A DNA stretch of 64,000 nucleotides from Pseudogymnoascus destructans (taxonomy: Eukaryota > Ascomycota > Leotiomycetes > Thelebolales > Thelebolaceae). The stretch lies in assembly GCF_001641265.1 (NCBI RefSeq), contig NW_020167545.1, positions 1 to 64,000 on the forward strand, read 5' to 3'. Positions 1 to 11,405 of the stretch are shown here, piece by piece. Positions within the stretch are counted from its first letter, which is position 1, and each line of letters starts with the position of its first letter. The position numbers were made by a program, and so were the translations under genes. The notes beneath the pieces are model-generated. The model was given only the letters and a program-made list of their open reading frames with translations. It was not told where the DNA came from and ran no database searches.

Positions 1-199
1 GACATTTGCAAAAAGAAGTCACGGATGGGTAAGGATAGTCTCTATCAAATGCGAATCAATCAGATGCGACCTCAACAGGTAAGGATTACCAGATTATTAC
101 CAGAATTATATAGGCTAATATCTATAATAGGATCATATTCTCACACAAGAGGCATTTTACGAACAAGTTCTATACACAGTTATCTCAACTCATAGCTCA

Positions 200-2535
200 T
201 TCCGCTCAGTCGAGGATCCTGAATGGAAAAGGCTTGCTATCTTACAGAATCCTCACTATCCACTACCCTCAGCAACAACTATTCGAAACCTCTTAACAAC
301 AAAAGCTCACACAAATCGAAGAAGAGATGCTACAAGATGTTGTTCCTGGTTCAAAGATTGCATTATCGCTCGACTGTTGGTCAAGTGTTACTCGACTTTC
401 ATTTATGGGTGTTATTGCATCATTTATCGACCGTCATTGGAAAATGCAAGAGGTCTTGATTGGGTTTGAACCTATATATACAGAGCATACTGGTGCTGAG
501 TTATGTGGAATACTTGAAAAAGTTATCACAAGGCAGCATTTAGAAGGACGAATTATATCCATTACGACTGATAATGCGTCAAAAAACACTCAATGATGAG
601 AGATGTGGAAATAATGCTTGATAGTATTGCAGACAACGAGCATTTCATTGGAGGAAAAGTACAACACATACCCTGCCTAGCTCACGTTATTCAACTTGCC
701 CTTAGTGCTCTCCTTGGTCGAATCCGGATTACGCCAACAAATCAAGAGATCTTAATGAACTGGGAAGAAGAGAATCAGATGGAGGGCCTTGCAAAGTTGC
801 AGAAGGACAAGGGTATTGGATTTACACTTGGAAAGGTATATATTCTCTTGTTAGTTCTGGTAAACTTCTGGTAGTCTTTTCTAATATCTCATAGCTCCGG
901 AAGCTCACTATCTTTGTTAATTCAAGTCAAACTCGAAGGAACAGGTTTATGACTTGCAAAAGGCAACATGAACCGGGGTCAATCATCTCAGAGGCTTCTT
1001 CGACTTATTCAAGATGTATCAACTCGATGGGATTCGACATGCCATATGCTTCTGCGAGCACAGCAACTCAAGTCAACAATCAATCAATATACTCGAGGCG
1101 ATCATGTGCTCACATGTTCAGACTTAGCGAGCTAGAATGGAAGCACATCGAATACATCATTGATCTTACAAGGCCATTCAACTTCTTTACAACAAACATT
1201 GGATCGTCAGCCGGACCTACTGTCTGCTATACACTTGGAGTATATCAAAAACTCTTATCAACGCTTGAAGGAACTCGGCACCGGCTACGGCATAAGACAT
1301 ATCCATGGGCAGCAAAGATGACTTTAGCAATCGATGCTGCAGAGGAAAAAGATTAGGAAGTATTATAACAAGCTATACACAAATACTGGATCTATCTTCG
1401 CATTTGCTAGTATCTTAAATCCTAGTGTGAAGCTCTCACACTTTAACAAAAGGTTTGCAAGCTTGACTTTTCAATACGAAATTGGGAGACAGAGTTTGAA
1501 CAACAGTTTAGGACTCTTTATAAAGAGCAGTACTCTACAGTGCGAGTTGCGAGTCAATCAGGATTACGAGATGCAGATATGGATCCATTAGCCTTAGTAT
1601 TGCAGCAAAGTCAGACATTAAATGGGACTCGGGGCCAGCGAGAGGAATATGTGAATGAGGCTGATCTCTATCTTGATGCTCGTAAGTTTCTGGTAATCTT
1701 CTGATAATCTTATTCTAACTTGTATAGCACATATCTACACAAAGATATTGCTATTTTGGCAACAAAAGGAAGAGCAATTTCCTGGTCTATCAGCAATGGG
1801 CTCGTGATATACTTTGTATTCCTGCTGCTGAGTCTGGAGTTGAGCGAGTCTTTAGTGCCGCAAGGGACGTATGTGGCCACCGACGTGGTCAACTTAATCC
1901 TGAGACGATTAAGAGTATTATGCTTATATATTACTCTCGACAATACAAGAATCGTCAAGTCATCGTGACAAGCTTGCAGATATGATGGACGTCGTTGATA
2001 TGACTGAGGAGCAAGTCGAAGAAGAGTATGAGGCACAACGACAACGGATGTGCAATTCTATCGAGTTACAATATATCAGCGATGAAGAAGAACCACGATC
2101 AAATACACATATCGAGAGACATATTCAAAGGTACAATATCCTCCGTTTAATCCTCAGCGGCCACAGCAACAGCAAGACTTATCACAAGCTGCACATGAAG
2201 AACGACAAATGCGCTACCAACAAGGTGAAGAAAGAGATAGGGCTGACCGTCTTAACGAGACCTTATACGACATCCCAGATGACGATATCCCAGATAATGA
2301 AGATATAAGAGAAGATGGTAATAATGAGGAGCCTATACTTCCAACTATTCATGACGATGAAGATAAGGATATGCCGTCCTCGCCACCAACGCCTATCCAA
2401 CACCCTCGGAAGACTGGAAGAGATCTACTTGATATCTTTCAAGCTACTCGTCAAGACCCTATAAATACTTTAGGTATTAGTAGGTCTGGCCGGCCTCATC
2501 AAGCAAGGTGGAAAGATGTTCTTGAGCATATATAA
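200..2535 (+). pseudogene. hAT transposase, decayed (hAT-1)
   Basis: This is a cut-and-paste hAT transposase broken into several frames. An N-terminal piece reads FRSVEDPEW near 200. The catalytic-core piece at 327-596 contains SLDCWSS and ITTDNAS. The next piece (593-760) contains HIPCLAHVIQLAL, the conserved CxxH-type region. The C-terminal dimerisation domain is clear at about 1785-1970 (ARDILCIPAAESGVERVFS, then HRRGQLNPETIKSIM), but a one-base frameshift near 1795 separates it from the FWQQKEEQFPGL segment just upstream. An acidic tail in two overlapping frames (1982-2308, 2209-2535) follows. Several stops and shifts make it non-functional. The family call is secure; exact exon limits are not. 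Confidence 0.85.
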
Positions 2536-2699
2536 TATAGTGTTCTGATAATCTTCTGATAATCGTGGTACTTAGATAGAGGAATATACGTGATTCGTTC
2601 TCACAGCTTATTAGAGATGGTAGAGTGATGCTGATAAATGTAATACTTTAAATTAACTTACAACTGTAACCATAAAACAGTATTAATCGTATGAGGGAC

Positions 2700-2870
2700 T
2701 GTTCACGTAATGCATATATCTTACACGTGACAGCCGAGTACTCACTGGGTTTTTACAGAGTAACTGAGTATTGGCCTCACTCACCGAGTCGAGTGAAAGG
2801 TTCAGCTACTCACCCAGCTGAGTAACCCACTGAGTGAGTGAGCCGAGTATTGGGCGAGTAGTGCGCAGCC
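2700..2870. repeat. hAT-1 3' subterminal repeats
   Basis: The stretch is packed with GAGTACTCAC, GAGTAACTGAGT and CTCACTGAGTGAGT-like words in both orientations, typical of the subterminal transposase-binding repeats of hAT elements. It directly follows the transposase tail and probably contains the 3' terminus. I could not fix the terminal inverted repeat or an 8-bp duplication. Confidence 0.55.
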
Positions 2871-2884
2871 TAGGCTCCACCTGC

Positions 2885-4600
2885 CCCTACCACTCGACAA
2901 ATCCGAAATAACTCTCTCACTTAAACTCGTATCAGAAATCGGAGGTAGCCATTCTGTTCCGCTTGTAAACCTCTGTCAATGGTGGTGTCGAACGATAAAT
3001 TCCGCCCGCTCCTGCAGAACATGTGACTCTTCTCATACCTAGCCCCCCACCACCCTTTGCCACCCATCGGAATCTGGAATACCTCGGCCATTTCAAGCCG
3101 TATCAAAAATCGGAAGACGTCATTTGATTCCCCTCGTAATTCTCCTTCAATGACGATATCGAACTTTATATTCTACCCATCGCTGCAGAAGCTATCGCCA
3201 CTCACGTGCCATGCCCATACTGCACCCTTGCCACCTGGCGGAATCTGGGATATCTCCATCGTTTCAAACCGCATCGTAAATCGGAAGACGCCATTTTGTT
3301 CCCCTTGTAAATTTCTTTCAATTACGATATCGAACGTTTGATCTTGCCTCTCAGCTCTGCATTTATACCACTTCCCGTTCTATGCCCTCTTCTTCTTGCC
3401 ACCCATCGAAATCCATTATAACACGATCATTTCAACTCGTATCAAAAATCGGAGGACGCCATTCGATTCCGCTTGCAAATCTCCCTTAATAACGATACTG
3501 AACGTTTGGTTTCGTCTGTTGTTGTAAAAGTTATTAGCCTCTGAAAACTATGCTCAGCCCCCCCTGCCACTTACCGCCTGACAAGATCCGCCATAACTTG
3601 TTCGTTTCAACTCGTATCAACAATCGGAGTATGCCATTTTGTTCGTCTTGCAAAGTGTCCAATTTCCCCTATCGAACGATAGATTTGATCCATCGCTGCA
3701 GGCGTTATTAGCCTTCATAAACTATACTCAGCCAGTCCCTCAGCCACCAAGCACCTGACGAAATCCGAAATAACTAACCCATTTTTTCTCGTATCAAAAA
3801 AAGGAGTACGCCATTTGTTCCCCTTGCAATCCTCTTTCAATAACGCTATCGAACGTTAAGTTCAGCGCACTGCTGCACAAGTTATACCACGTCTCATATG
3901 TAAACCACCCCCCTTGGCCTTCCTACCCACTGCCACCCGTCTAAATCCGGAATATCTTCACCAGTTGAACTCGGATCAAAACTTGGGATACGCCATTCGA
4001 TTCCCTTGTAAATATCTTCCATTGACGATACCGAACGTTAAGTTTCAGACGTCGCTGCAAAAGTTGGAATCCTTCTCACATGTTACCATGGGGCCCCATT
4101 TCCTGGGCCCGGCCCAACAAATCCGAAATAACTCACTCGTTTCAAGTCGTATCAAAATCGTAAGAGGCCATTCGATTTCTCTTGCAAATCTCTTCCAATG
4201 ACGATATCGAACGTTAAGTTTCCGCCGTAGCTGCAAAGGTTATAATCCCTCAGAGTAGGTGCTCCACCACCCTACTGTCCCCCAGCGAAATCTGCAATAT
4301 CTCACCCGTCTCAACTCGTATCACAAATCGGAGTACGCCATTTGATTCGTCTTGCAAATCACTTTTATTAACGCTATCGAACGCACCATCTGCATGCCGT
4401 GTCAGGATATTACAATCCATCCTATAACATGCTCCCCCAATCACCCCTCCCATGCATCGCCCGACCAAAACCGGAATATCTCCACCATCGAAAGTCCGAT
4501 CAACAATCGGAGTACGTCAATTTGTTCCCCTTGCAAAGCTGCACAGGAAACGTCAGCGAACGTTCCACTCGATTGCGAGACCGTCAACCTACCGTCCCTG
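2885..4600. repeat. Degenerate tandem satellite, ten ~170-182 bp units
   Basis: A unit with recognisable words in fixed order recurs head to tail, starting near 2896, 3068, 3239, 3408, 3581, 3759, 3941, 4117, 4286 and 4464. The words are a (C)GAAATCCGGAATA-type start, then CTCGTATCAAAAATCGGAG, ACGCCATTTGATTCC, CTTGCAAATCTC, ACGATATCGAACGTTAAG and GCTGCAAAAGTTAT. Spacing is about 169-182 bp. The core of each unit is better conserved than the C-rich linker. Units 2 and 3 happen to share a reading frame because their spacing is 171 bp, but indels break the frame elsewhere, so I do not call a protein. Confidence 0.85.
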
Positions 4601-4640
4601 CAAGAACGTGAGTCCGGAAATGGACCAGGAGACAAGCCCT

Positions 4641-4840
4641 CTACTCCTCCTCACCTGGCTGCCAGTTGCTCTGCTTCGTGAAGAAGACGCACGAGTACCG
4701 CGTGCCCTCGAAGGGCGCGATCCAGTGCTCGAGGACTGCAGAGCGGAACAGGACAACATCCCCTGGCTGGAAGGGAATCCTATAGCCAAGGGCTGGCAGG
4801 CACAGCTCCCCTCCCTCAAACTGAGTATCAGAGCGAGAGT
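4641..4840 (-). pseudogene. 2OG-Fe(II) dioxygenase C-terminal fragment
   Basis: Read on the minus strand without any start codon, this gives an uninterrupted piece containing GGELCLPALGY, FQPGDVVLFRS, LEHWIAPFEGTRYSCVFF and a stop at 4641-4643. The PGD turn, the distal His followed by an Arg on the next strand, and the GG-L strand are the C-terminal half of the double-stranded beta-helix of a 2-oxoglutarate/Fe(II) oxygenase. The N-terminal half with the HxD motif is absent, and the satellite array begins on its downstream side. It is a relic, similar in type to the larger pseudogene at 51.8-52.7 kb. Confidence 0.6.
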
Positions 4841-4918
4841 GTTGCCTCGAAATATTCCAAAGGCTAGTCTGGCATTCGAGCTAGGGTTAGCATAGATGGT
4901 AGTTTACTATACTAATTA

Positions 4919-7900
4919 CTATAAACCCTTACGCTCATCCCTCATCATCTCTAACATCCTACATGCTTCTCGCCATACTAACATCCAATTGCTCTCAACC
5001 CTATTCATCCTTTCTTCCCTCTCCTTCATCCATCCCCATATCTCCTCGGGATACCTCCCTTGGAACCCCCCTACTTCTGCCACTCCTTGTAAATACCCCT
5101 GTTGGAATAATATGAATATCCCTACTAGCATCACCCCCTCATACTCACACCTCTCTTCTGCCATCCTCACAACCCCCCCTTCCCACCGTCGACATACCTT
5201 TACTGACAATCCACACTCTTCGCACTGCCCTAGTCCTCTTAAATCAACCCCCCCACGCCATTCCTCATACCCTGCAATCCCACATCCCTCCATTTCTGCT
5301 TCCATACAATCAACGTACTCGTGCTGCCTCCCTTTGCCATATACTAGCTCGCAATATATGCATCCCCCCTTTAACCTATTCATCACCCCTCTCATCTGCT
5401 CTTCCTCTTCTTCTACCTCTTTCATCTTACTCTGAATCCTGCCACCCGTGCTTTCCCTGCCATCATTCCTACTACCATCATTTATAGTAACCTTTATAGT
5501 AATCGCCTCCTCCTCACCTCTCTTCCTTACTGCCACTTGGCTCAAACACAAATCGCATAGCACGCTGTCCGACCCTACACAGCTCACTCCCTCTACTACC
5601 CCATCAAAGTAGTGCCCTAATACTACTCGCCTGCACTCCCTGCTCTGGATATATTCCGTCATTGCATCCTCATCCACCTGCTCCACTGAATACTCGCTCA
5701 TCAACCCTTGACTCTTTACCCCTACACTCTGTACTAGTGTGACAATTATCGACTCACTAACCTCTCCCTCTCTTCCTCCCCTTCCTGACTGTTGAGCAAA
5801 GCTCGTCAATCCATATGGCCTATCAATATGCACCACATATATGATCCCTGGAATATTAATTCCTGTCCCTAATGCTCCTGTCGCCACAATCCATCCTCCA
5901 CTTCCTTGAGCCCACTTCTGTAGTGTTTCGCCCTTATCATCTGCGCGTGCCTTGTAAAATGAGCACTCTAAAGCACTGCTGATTAAGTCGCCAGTTGCAT
6001 AGCTCCGTACATAAACCACTCCACGTTTCCCATCTGGCAAGTATAGTAGTCTTTCTAGTAATCGAAGTCCGACCGCAGATGCTGCTTCTTCCTTACTATC
6101 CTGCACCTGATATCGAATGGTCGGCCGTGCAGTGCTCCGTCGTAGTAGTACTGCATCCTCAATTAATAGCCTGTCTCGTAATACATCTTCTAGCTCAACC
6201 ATCAATGTGGCTGTTAATGCTGTAAATGGACACTTTAAGTACCGTAGTTTCCACAGCTCTCGAAGCCGCTCTCGATATGATGTATCTGTAAATGCAACAT
6301 GGCATTCATCAAAGAACATGTGAGCTAGCTGCCCATTCAACTCGTACCCCTTAGCCTCGTGGAGAAACTGCCCACTGACGGCCTGGTCAGCACTGACAAC
6401 CAGCAGCTGCACCAACTCTTGACTACTATAATGATTACTATAGCTCCACTCTTTACAGTGCAGCCCAGCAGCCTGTCCTCGAGCCACGATATCTTCAACT
6501 AGTGCTGTGAATGGAACGACCACAATCACTGTCTGGTCAACAGCCATGGCAGCCACTGAAAAGAACAGCACTGACTTGCCACTGCTTGTGGGCAACACGA
6601 TAATCGATGTGACTGGGGGCTGGTGAACAAGTTGTAGTGCTGCAGCTTGTCCTTCAGATCGTGGCTGCGCTTGTGGGCCATAGATCCGTCGCAACCCATC
6701 TAATGCCTTTGCCTTCACCCCATGCTTGCTCTCTCTCCTCTCTCGTTTGATGCCAACTGGTGTTAATTGCTGGCTGGCTTGTCGCCCATGCTTTCCTTTC
6801 CCCTCAGCCTGTGCCAACCCTAACAACTCGTGCCATGCTACTGAAGCTTGCTCATATGCTGTGATTAACTCTGGGCCTAGTCGATGCAAGAATGCTCCGT
6901 CAACTGCATAATGAGCTTGGGCTACTCTCTGCCCATGCCCTGATTGTCTGTTTAATGTTAGTACTAATTACCATAATGATTACTATAATAATTACTATAA
7001 ACAATAGTACCATACTATGGTACTACCATAAATAGCGCTTACTATAATCATTACTATAAACTCACCTAACCATGATATGTCGGAATGTGTTCTGCTCCAA
7101 CTCTTCTTCATCATCACCCTCTGCAAACTCTCCTTCATCCTCTTCATCGTCCTTCTCCCACGTCTTGCTTGCTCGTAGTAAATGCCGTACAGCAATTCCA
7201 ATGGCTACGTGTCGCCAGCTCTGCACTGTCAACCGTACACCTAGCCCCTTACTTGTTGCCTTGCTTAAAGCTTGCGTGAGCTCTTCTCCTGCCCATGGCC
7301 CTCGATTATCACCAAACAAGTACTCTGACTCTCGTTGGTCTAATGCCCTGCCAAATGGTCGGATATATATCAAGTACTGTGCTAACACTTGACTGACCTC
7401 ATTGGGCAAGAACCGAACAATGTAATCTGTGTTTCCCCTCCTCTTTCTTGCCTTATCGTACATGGTTAAGAAGCACATCTGCCCATTAATGACGTATATG
7501 TTCCGCGCTGAATACACACTGTTACTAACCTTGATCGATCCAATCTCTGGTCCTCGAGCTGGCTGGCCACCTGTGACATGCAAAGTAACCATCAACTTTC
7601 GTAAGAACTGACGCTCTTGATTCAAGTACGCCTGCTTCTGTGAGTCGTTCCATTTGTATGATCCATCGCCTGCTCTTTGAAGCAACTGCCACTCCTTGCT
7701 TCCCTTCCTTGCACGTTTAAGCAGATACTGATAACCTACATCCGTACGCTCTCGATTCTTAACATGGTTGATGAAGCTGTACTCAGACTGTCGAAATTTC
7801 GTGTTCCAAGCCATGCTGTCAACGATCTGGCTCAAATCTACCATGGGCAGCTCTGAATCAAACGCCAGATTGTATAGTAATCTTTGTAGTAATCCTATCA

Positions 7901-10308
7901 AGTCATGGCACATTTCCCTAACCTTTTCAAGCTCAACTCCCATTCCAAGATAATAAATCGTCTGTTCATCGCGTGACCAGTGGATGTTCGCTGGCGACTC
8001 ATGCAGCTGGTTATACTTCTTCCCCATAGCTAATTGACTCAAGATGCTTGACGTTGGTGAGAATGAGCCTTCACAGAGATGGGTCCTCCGTAGCTTGTGG
8101 ATTCGCTCAGGAATTGATTCAATATCCTCTTTGCTCTGGAGTCTTAATTCTGGCCATGGCTCTAATGGTACTGCGATCTCAAGCATAAGCAGCCGTGTGA
8201 TCCATAACACACGTCCAAGTATTGGTGTGTATGCAAGTGGTGGATATAGCGATTTGGTAAGTGGATCGATCCCACGAACAGCTAAGTAATGCATCAATGG
8301 TGACTCGTACAGCCCAATCTTGCTAGTGTCCTGCATCACGACTAGCATGCACAGTCGCATCAATTCGGCTGTGAGTAATGGATCCTGATCGTCTTCATTA
8401 TTGGGTTCAGTTTGCAAGTGCGTATGGATCTGTTGGATTGACTGCCACTGAGCATGGGTGAATTCCACGCCAGTTTCTAATGAAGTCAGTATAGCAATCA
8501 TTATAGTAACCCTTCACACACGTTGCCAATGTGCACTTCGCGCAGATGGTTTTGGGTTATATACTATAGTAACTACTATAGTAACCATCTACTCACTGTG
8601 TAAAGCTGTGCGCTTCACGCAGATGGGTCTGGGTTTGATTTATCCTACCACACAACCCTCCACACACGTTGTGTGACGCCGTGCGCTTCGCGCAGATGGG
8701 TTTGGGTTTGATATATCCCACCCCCTCCACACACGTTTCGTGATGCTGTGCGCTTCGCGCACATGGGTCTGGGTTTGATATATCCTACCACCCAACCCTC
8801 CACACACGTTGCAAGACGCTGGTGCGCTTCGCGTGGACGGGTTTGGGTCTTCTATAGTAACTACTATAGTAAACACCCACACGGGTCTGGGTTTGGTATA
8901 TCCTACCACCCAACCCTCCACACACGTTGCGGGATGCTGGTGCGCTTCGCGCGGACGGGTTTGGGTCATATACTATAGTAACTACTATAGTAAACACCCA
9001 CACGGGTCTGGGTTTGATATATCCTACCACCCAACCCTCCACACACGTTGCGGGACGCTGGTGCGCTTCGCGCGGATGGGTTGGGGTCTTCTATAGTAAC
9101 TACTATAGTAAACACCCACACGAGTCTGGGTTTGATATATCCTATCACCCAACCCTCCACACTCGTTGACGCCGTGCGCTTTGCGCAGATGGGTTTGCCT
9201 CTTCCATAGTAACCACCATAGTAACCATCCACATACCTGTATCATCCTCCCAGTCAACTGTCGCCGTCCTCATCATGTAACAGATGAACCTCTGCCATAC
9301 TGCACTACACTTATGAACCGACTGAACGCTCTGGTGAAGCTCGAATGGATGCTGGCTCGCAACCTCATTCTTTGGTGATGCCCACCACTTTAGTACATCC
9401 TTGTGGTCCATATTTGCTAGCGTATCAAGACAGCGTTCAAGAATCCGATCCCATGCACGTAACAGTCGTTGTAATTTGGTCTCCTTCTCCTCTGGCTCAC
9501 GCGCGTATTTGTACGTCTGGATAATATCAACCTGTGACTCCTGAAGAACCTCGTTCCACCCAGTGTATCGTAGCCATGGGTCTAGCTCATCAGCCGCGGG
9601 CTTGGCTAGCAGTGTCAACCTGCGCTCCTGTGCTGCCTCCTTCCACTGCTCGATGTCGCGTATGATCTGGTCCTCAGCATCGCCTTCCTGGTTGCTGGCT
9701 TGCTCTTCCTCACTAACATCATCGCTAGACTGCTCTCCAACGTCGCGTACTAATATCATCAGCTGGTTAATATAATGATTACTATAAAGATTGCCAGAAT
9801 CCAACTTACTCAATTGATGCGTCGCTTGCATTCCTTCAGCCTGTCTACTCTCATCCACAACCCAATATCGCTCCTTTCCATCTCGAAACCATGTCTGCAG
9901 CCGTACAGCCTGGAATAACTGGTTGTCATCCACCCGTTTCATTGAATGCTTATTTCGGCCATGATCCTTCATTACTCTTCGACTGATTGTATAATACCTA
10001 CAATGCTGATATTGGAATCCATCAACTATTGGAATAACTGGCTGTGGTGGTAGTCCATCAACTGGTAATTGGATAGTTGAATAATTATAATCAAATGGAA
10101 CCCTCTGAATATAGTGCTGTATCTGCTTTCGAACTTCCAGTTTCTCCTTATGGATTTTGCGGAAGTGCTCAGTTAGTCCTACACCGCTAACTGCTTTGCA
10201 GCAATGTGCACTCAAACAAACCAACACCTTATACTCAACGTTTAGTTGGATCAGATGGCTCAAAGTCACTGGAACTTGAATGGAATTGATGCTCTGACGT
10301 TCTGCCAT
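4919..10308 (-). CDS. OrsD-like zinc finger / tyrosine-recombinase-like / RecQ helicase fusion protein
   Basis: Three open segments join into one 4512-nt frame (1503 aa): exon 1 10308-9237, exon 2 8476-7066, exon 3 6947-4919. Introns 8477-9236 and 6948-7065 have GTATGT and GTGAGT donors and TTAG and ACAG acceptors, and both joins are in frame. Residues 31-53 form a C2H2-like finger; a second finger-like region (about 100-121) lacks its first Cys. The middle domain carries R665 (GGQPARGPEI), K699, WRH at 778-780, and, across intron 2, GH at 831-832 and Y841, the order expected of a tyrosine recombinase. The helicase has Walker A TSSGKS (948-953), DECH from 1041, QQSGRGGR at 1213-1220, then a RecQ-like Cys cluster. 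I infer a mobile-element protein, probably nuclear, that recombines and unwinds DNA. The gene appears intact. The start is the ATG nearest the first finger; an upstream in-frame ATG at 10386 also exists. Confidence 0.8.
6961..7060. repeat. Cluster of ATTACTATA / TATAGTAAT motifs in intron 2
   Basis: Intron 2 consists largely of copies of ATTACTATAA and relatives in both orientations (near 6969, 6978, 6988, 7040 and 7050), around the palindromic run TAGTACCATACTATGGTACTA. The same paired half-site recurs elsewhere in this gene, including inside exons. No function is known to me. Confidence 0.6.
8517..9236. repeat. Minisatellite filling intron 1 of the recombinase-helicase gene
   Basis: Imperfect tandem units fill almost the whole 760-bp first intron. 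The phrases CACACACGTTG, GTGCGCTTCGCGC and GGGTCTGGGTTTGATATATC recur about every 71 bp in the proximal part and about every 117-120 bp further on, where each unit gains a CTATAGTAACTACTATAGTA insert (near 8852, 8969 and 9086). The splice signals sit just outside the array. The second gene copy at 13.7-15.0 kb has the same junction as continuous coding sequence without intron or repeat. Confidence 0.85.
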
Positions 10309-10497
10309 GATGGAATTGATGGTAATAGCTATAGTAATCCATATAAAACGTAACCCTAGAGAATGCCGTTGTGCGCCCATCGGCAACTAGTGCCAAGACA
10401 AGTGCACGGGCCACATCTAACCTAAAATGGATGCCTTTGGGCGTCCAACGGCAGAGACATAAGGTTAGGTCTAACCTTAAGGCTATTTCCCCTACTA
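10309..10497. other. 5' flank of the recombinase-helicase gene
   Basis: About 190 bp upstream of the minus-strand start hold one more TATAGTAAT motif (near 10330), a TTTTATATGG TATA-like run and the short palindrome AAGGTTAGGTCTAACCTT near 10460. No gene is visible. Confidence 0.35.
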
Positions 10498-11405
10498 GAA
10501 TATGTATAGTGACTTGTAGGTTTGAGGAGGAGATTTCTAAGTTTGCTCTTGAGTTTGATAGCAAACTGAGTGCAACGAATGTCAGTATGACACTCAAACC
10601 TACAAGTCACTATACATATTTTGGCTTGTCACACCAACAACAAGAGCAATACTACTCAACAATTGCTACAACCATCTATGATTCATTACACGTCATCGCT
10701 CCTTAGTTACTGGGCCGATATACCACATAGCATATCTCTACAACCCTCTATGATTCATTACATGACATCACTCATACTACCACATGACATATCTCTACCA
10801 ACTAGAGGCCTAGGAACATGAACGATAGCTCCAAAAGCTTCTACAACCGTCTATGATTCATTACACGTCATCGCTCCTTAGTACCCACAAGATTGGTTAA
10901 GTTATGACATAATTTGTCTATAGTGGTACTCTGACCTTGGACCTCCTTTCACTTCCTATAGGCTAGGAACCTAGGAGATGGTTCTATGGGATTCTCTTAC
11001 ATCGACTACAGCTACCAAGCCTGGTTAGTCATGGAAAGTCTTGGAAAATAAGAGAACTACACTCCTTTAGCATAAATAGGATTGCCCTTTCCTTAAGAAA
11101 GGGCAAGCAGACAATACAGTAAATCGACTATCACATACTTCCACATCTTTTCCAAGCTTCCAAGCATTGATCTTGTTACTCCTTGTTTCTGAAAAGTCAG
11201 TGAAGTGCTAACCTCTGACTTATCCCTGAGTTCTCAGACTCAACATTTGTTACAACTTGTCTAAACCACTCCACTACATCATACACCTAATTGCTGCGTT
11301 GTGGAATAGTCTAAGCTACGACCCTTTGGCTCTTTTTCCTAAGACAGTGTGTTGTCTTAGTAAAATCATCCCTTCCTTGGGTGGCTAGATTCTCACATCT
11401 GGTGC
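10498..11405 (+). repeat. LTR-like repeat A, copy i, with inverted terminal fragment
   Basis: Positions 10592-11405 match the body of repeat A (compare 14971-15867 and, inverted, 44358-45134). It lacks about the last 20 bp (ending ...CATCTGGTGC) and the first ~55 bp. In place of the missing start lies a reversed copy of the same end (10498-10591), so a 28-bp inverted repeat (10498-10525 against 10592-10619) flanks a ~66-bp spacer. A near-palindrome around TTTCCTTAAGAAAGG lies near 11086. The repeat has no coding capacity. Confidence 0.8.

Noticed and set aside
3057..3341. A 94-codon protein with internal repeats in the satellite
   Set aside because: It spans two satellite units that happen to be 171 bp apart; other units break the frame.
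4896..5435. A 179-codon plus-strand frame over the helicase 3' end
   Set aside because: It is antisense to the RecQ zinc-cluster region and has low-complexity Ser/His/Pro composition.
8440..9260. Many overlapping 70-109 codon frames on both strands in the tandem array
   Set aside because: They are products of the intronic minisatellite; splice signals and the sister copy show the region is not coding.
4919..10308. Starship captain or Crypton
   Set aside because: The recombinase region does not carry the DUF3435 sequence pattern as I know it, there is no GCR1-type DNA-binding end, and it is fused to a RecQ helicase; no cargo boundaries were seen.
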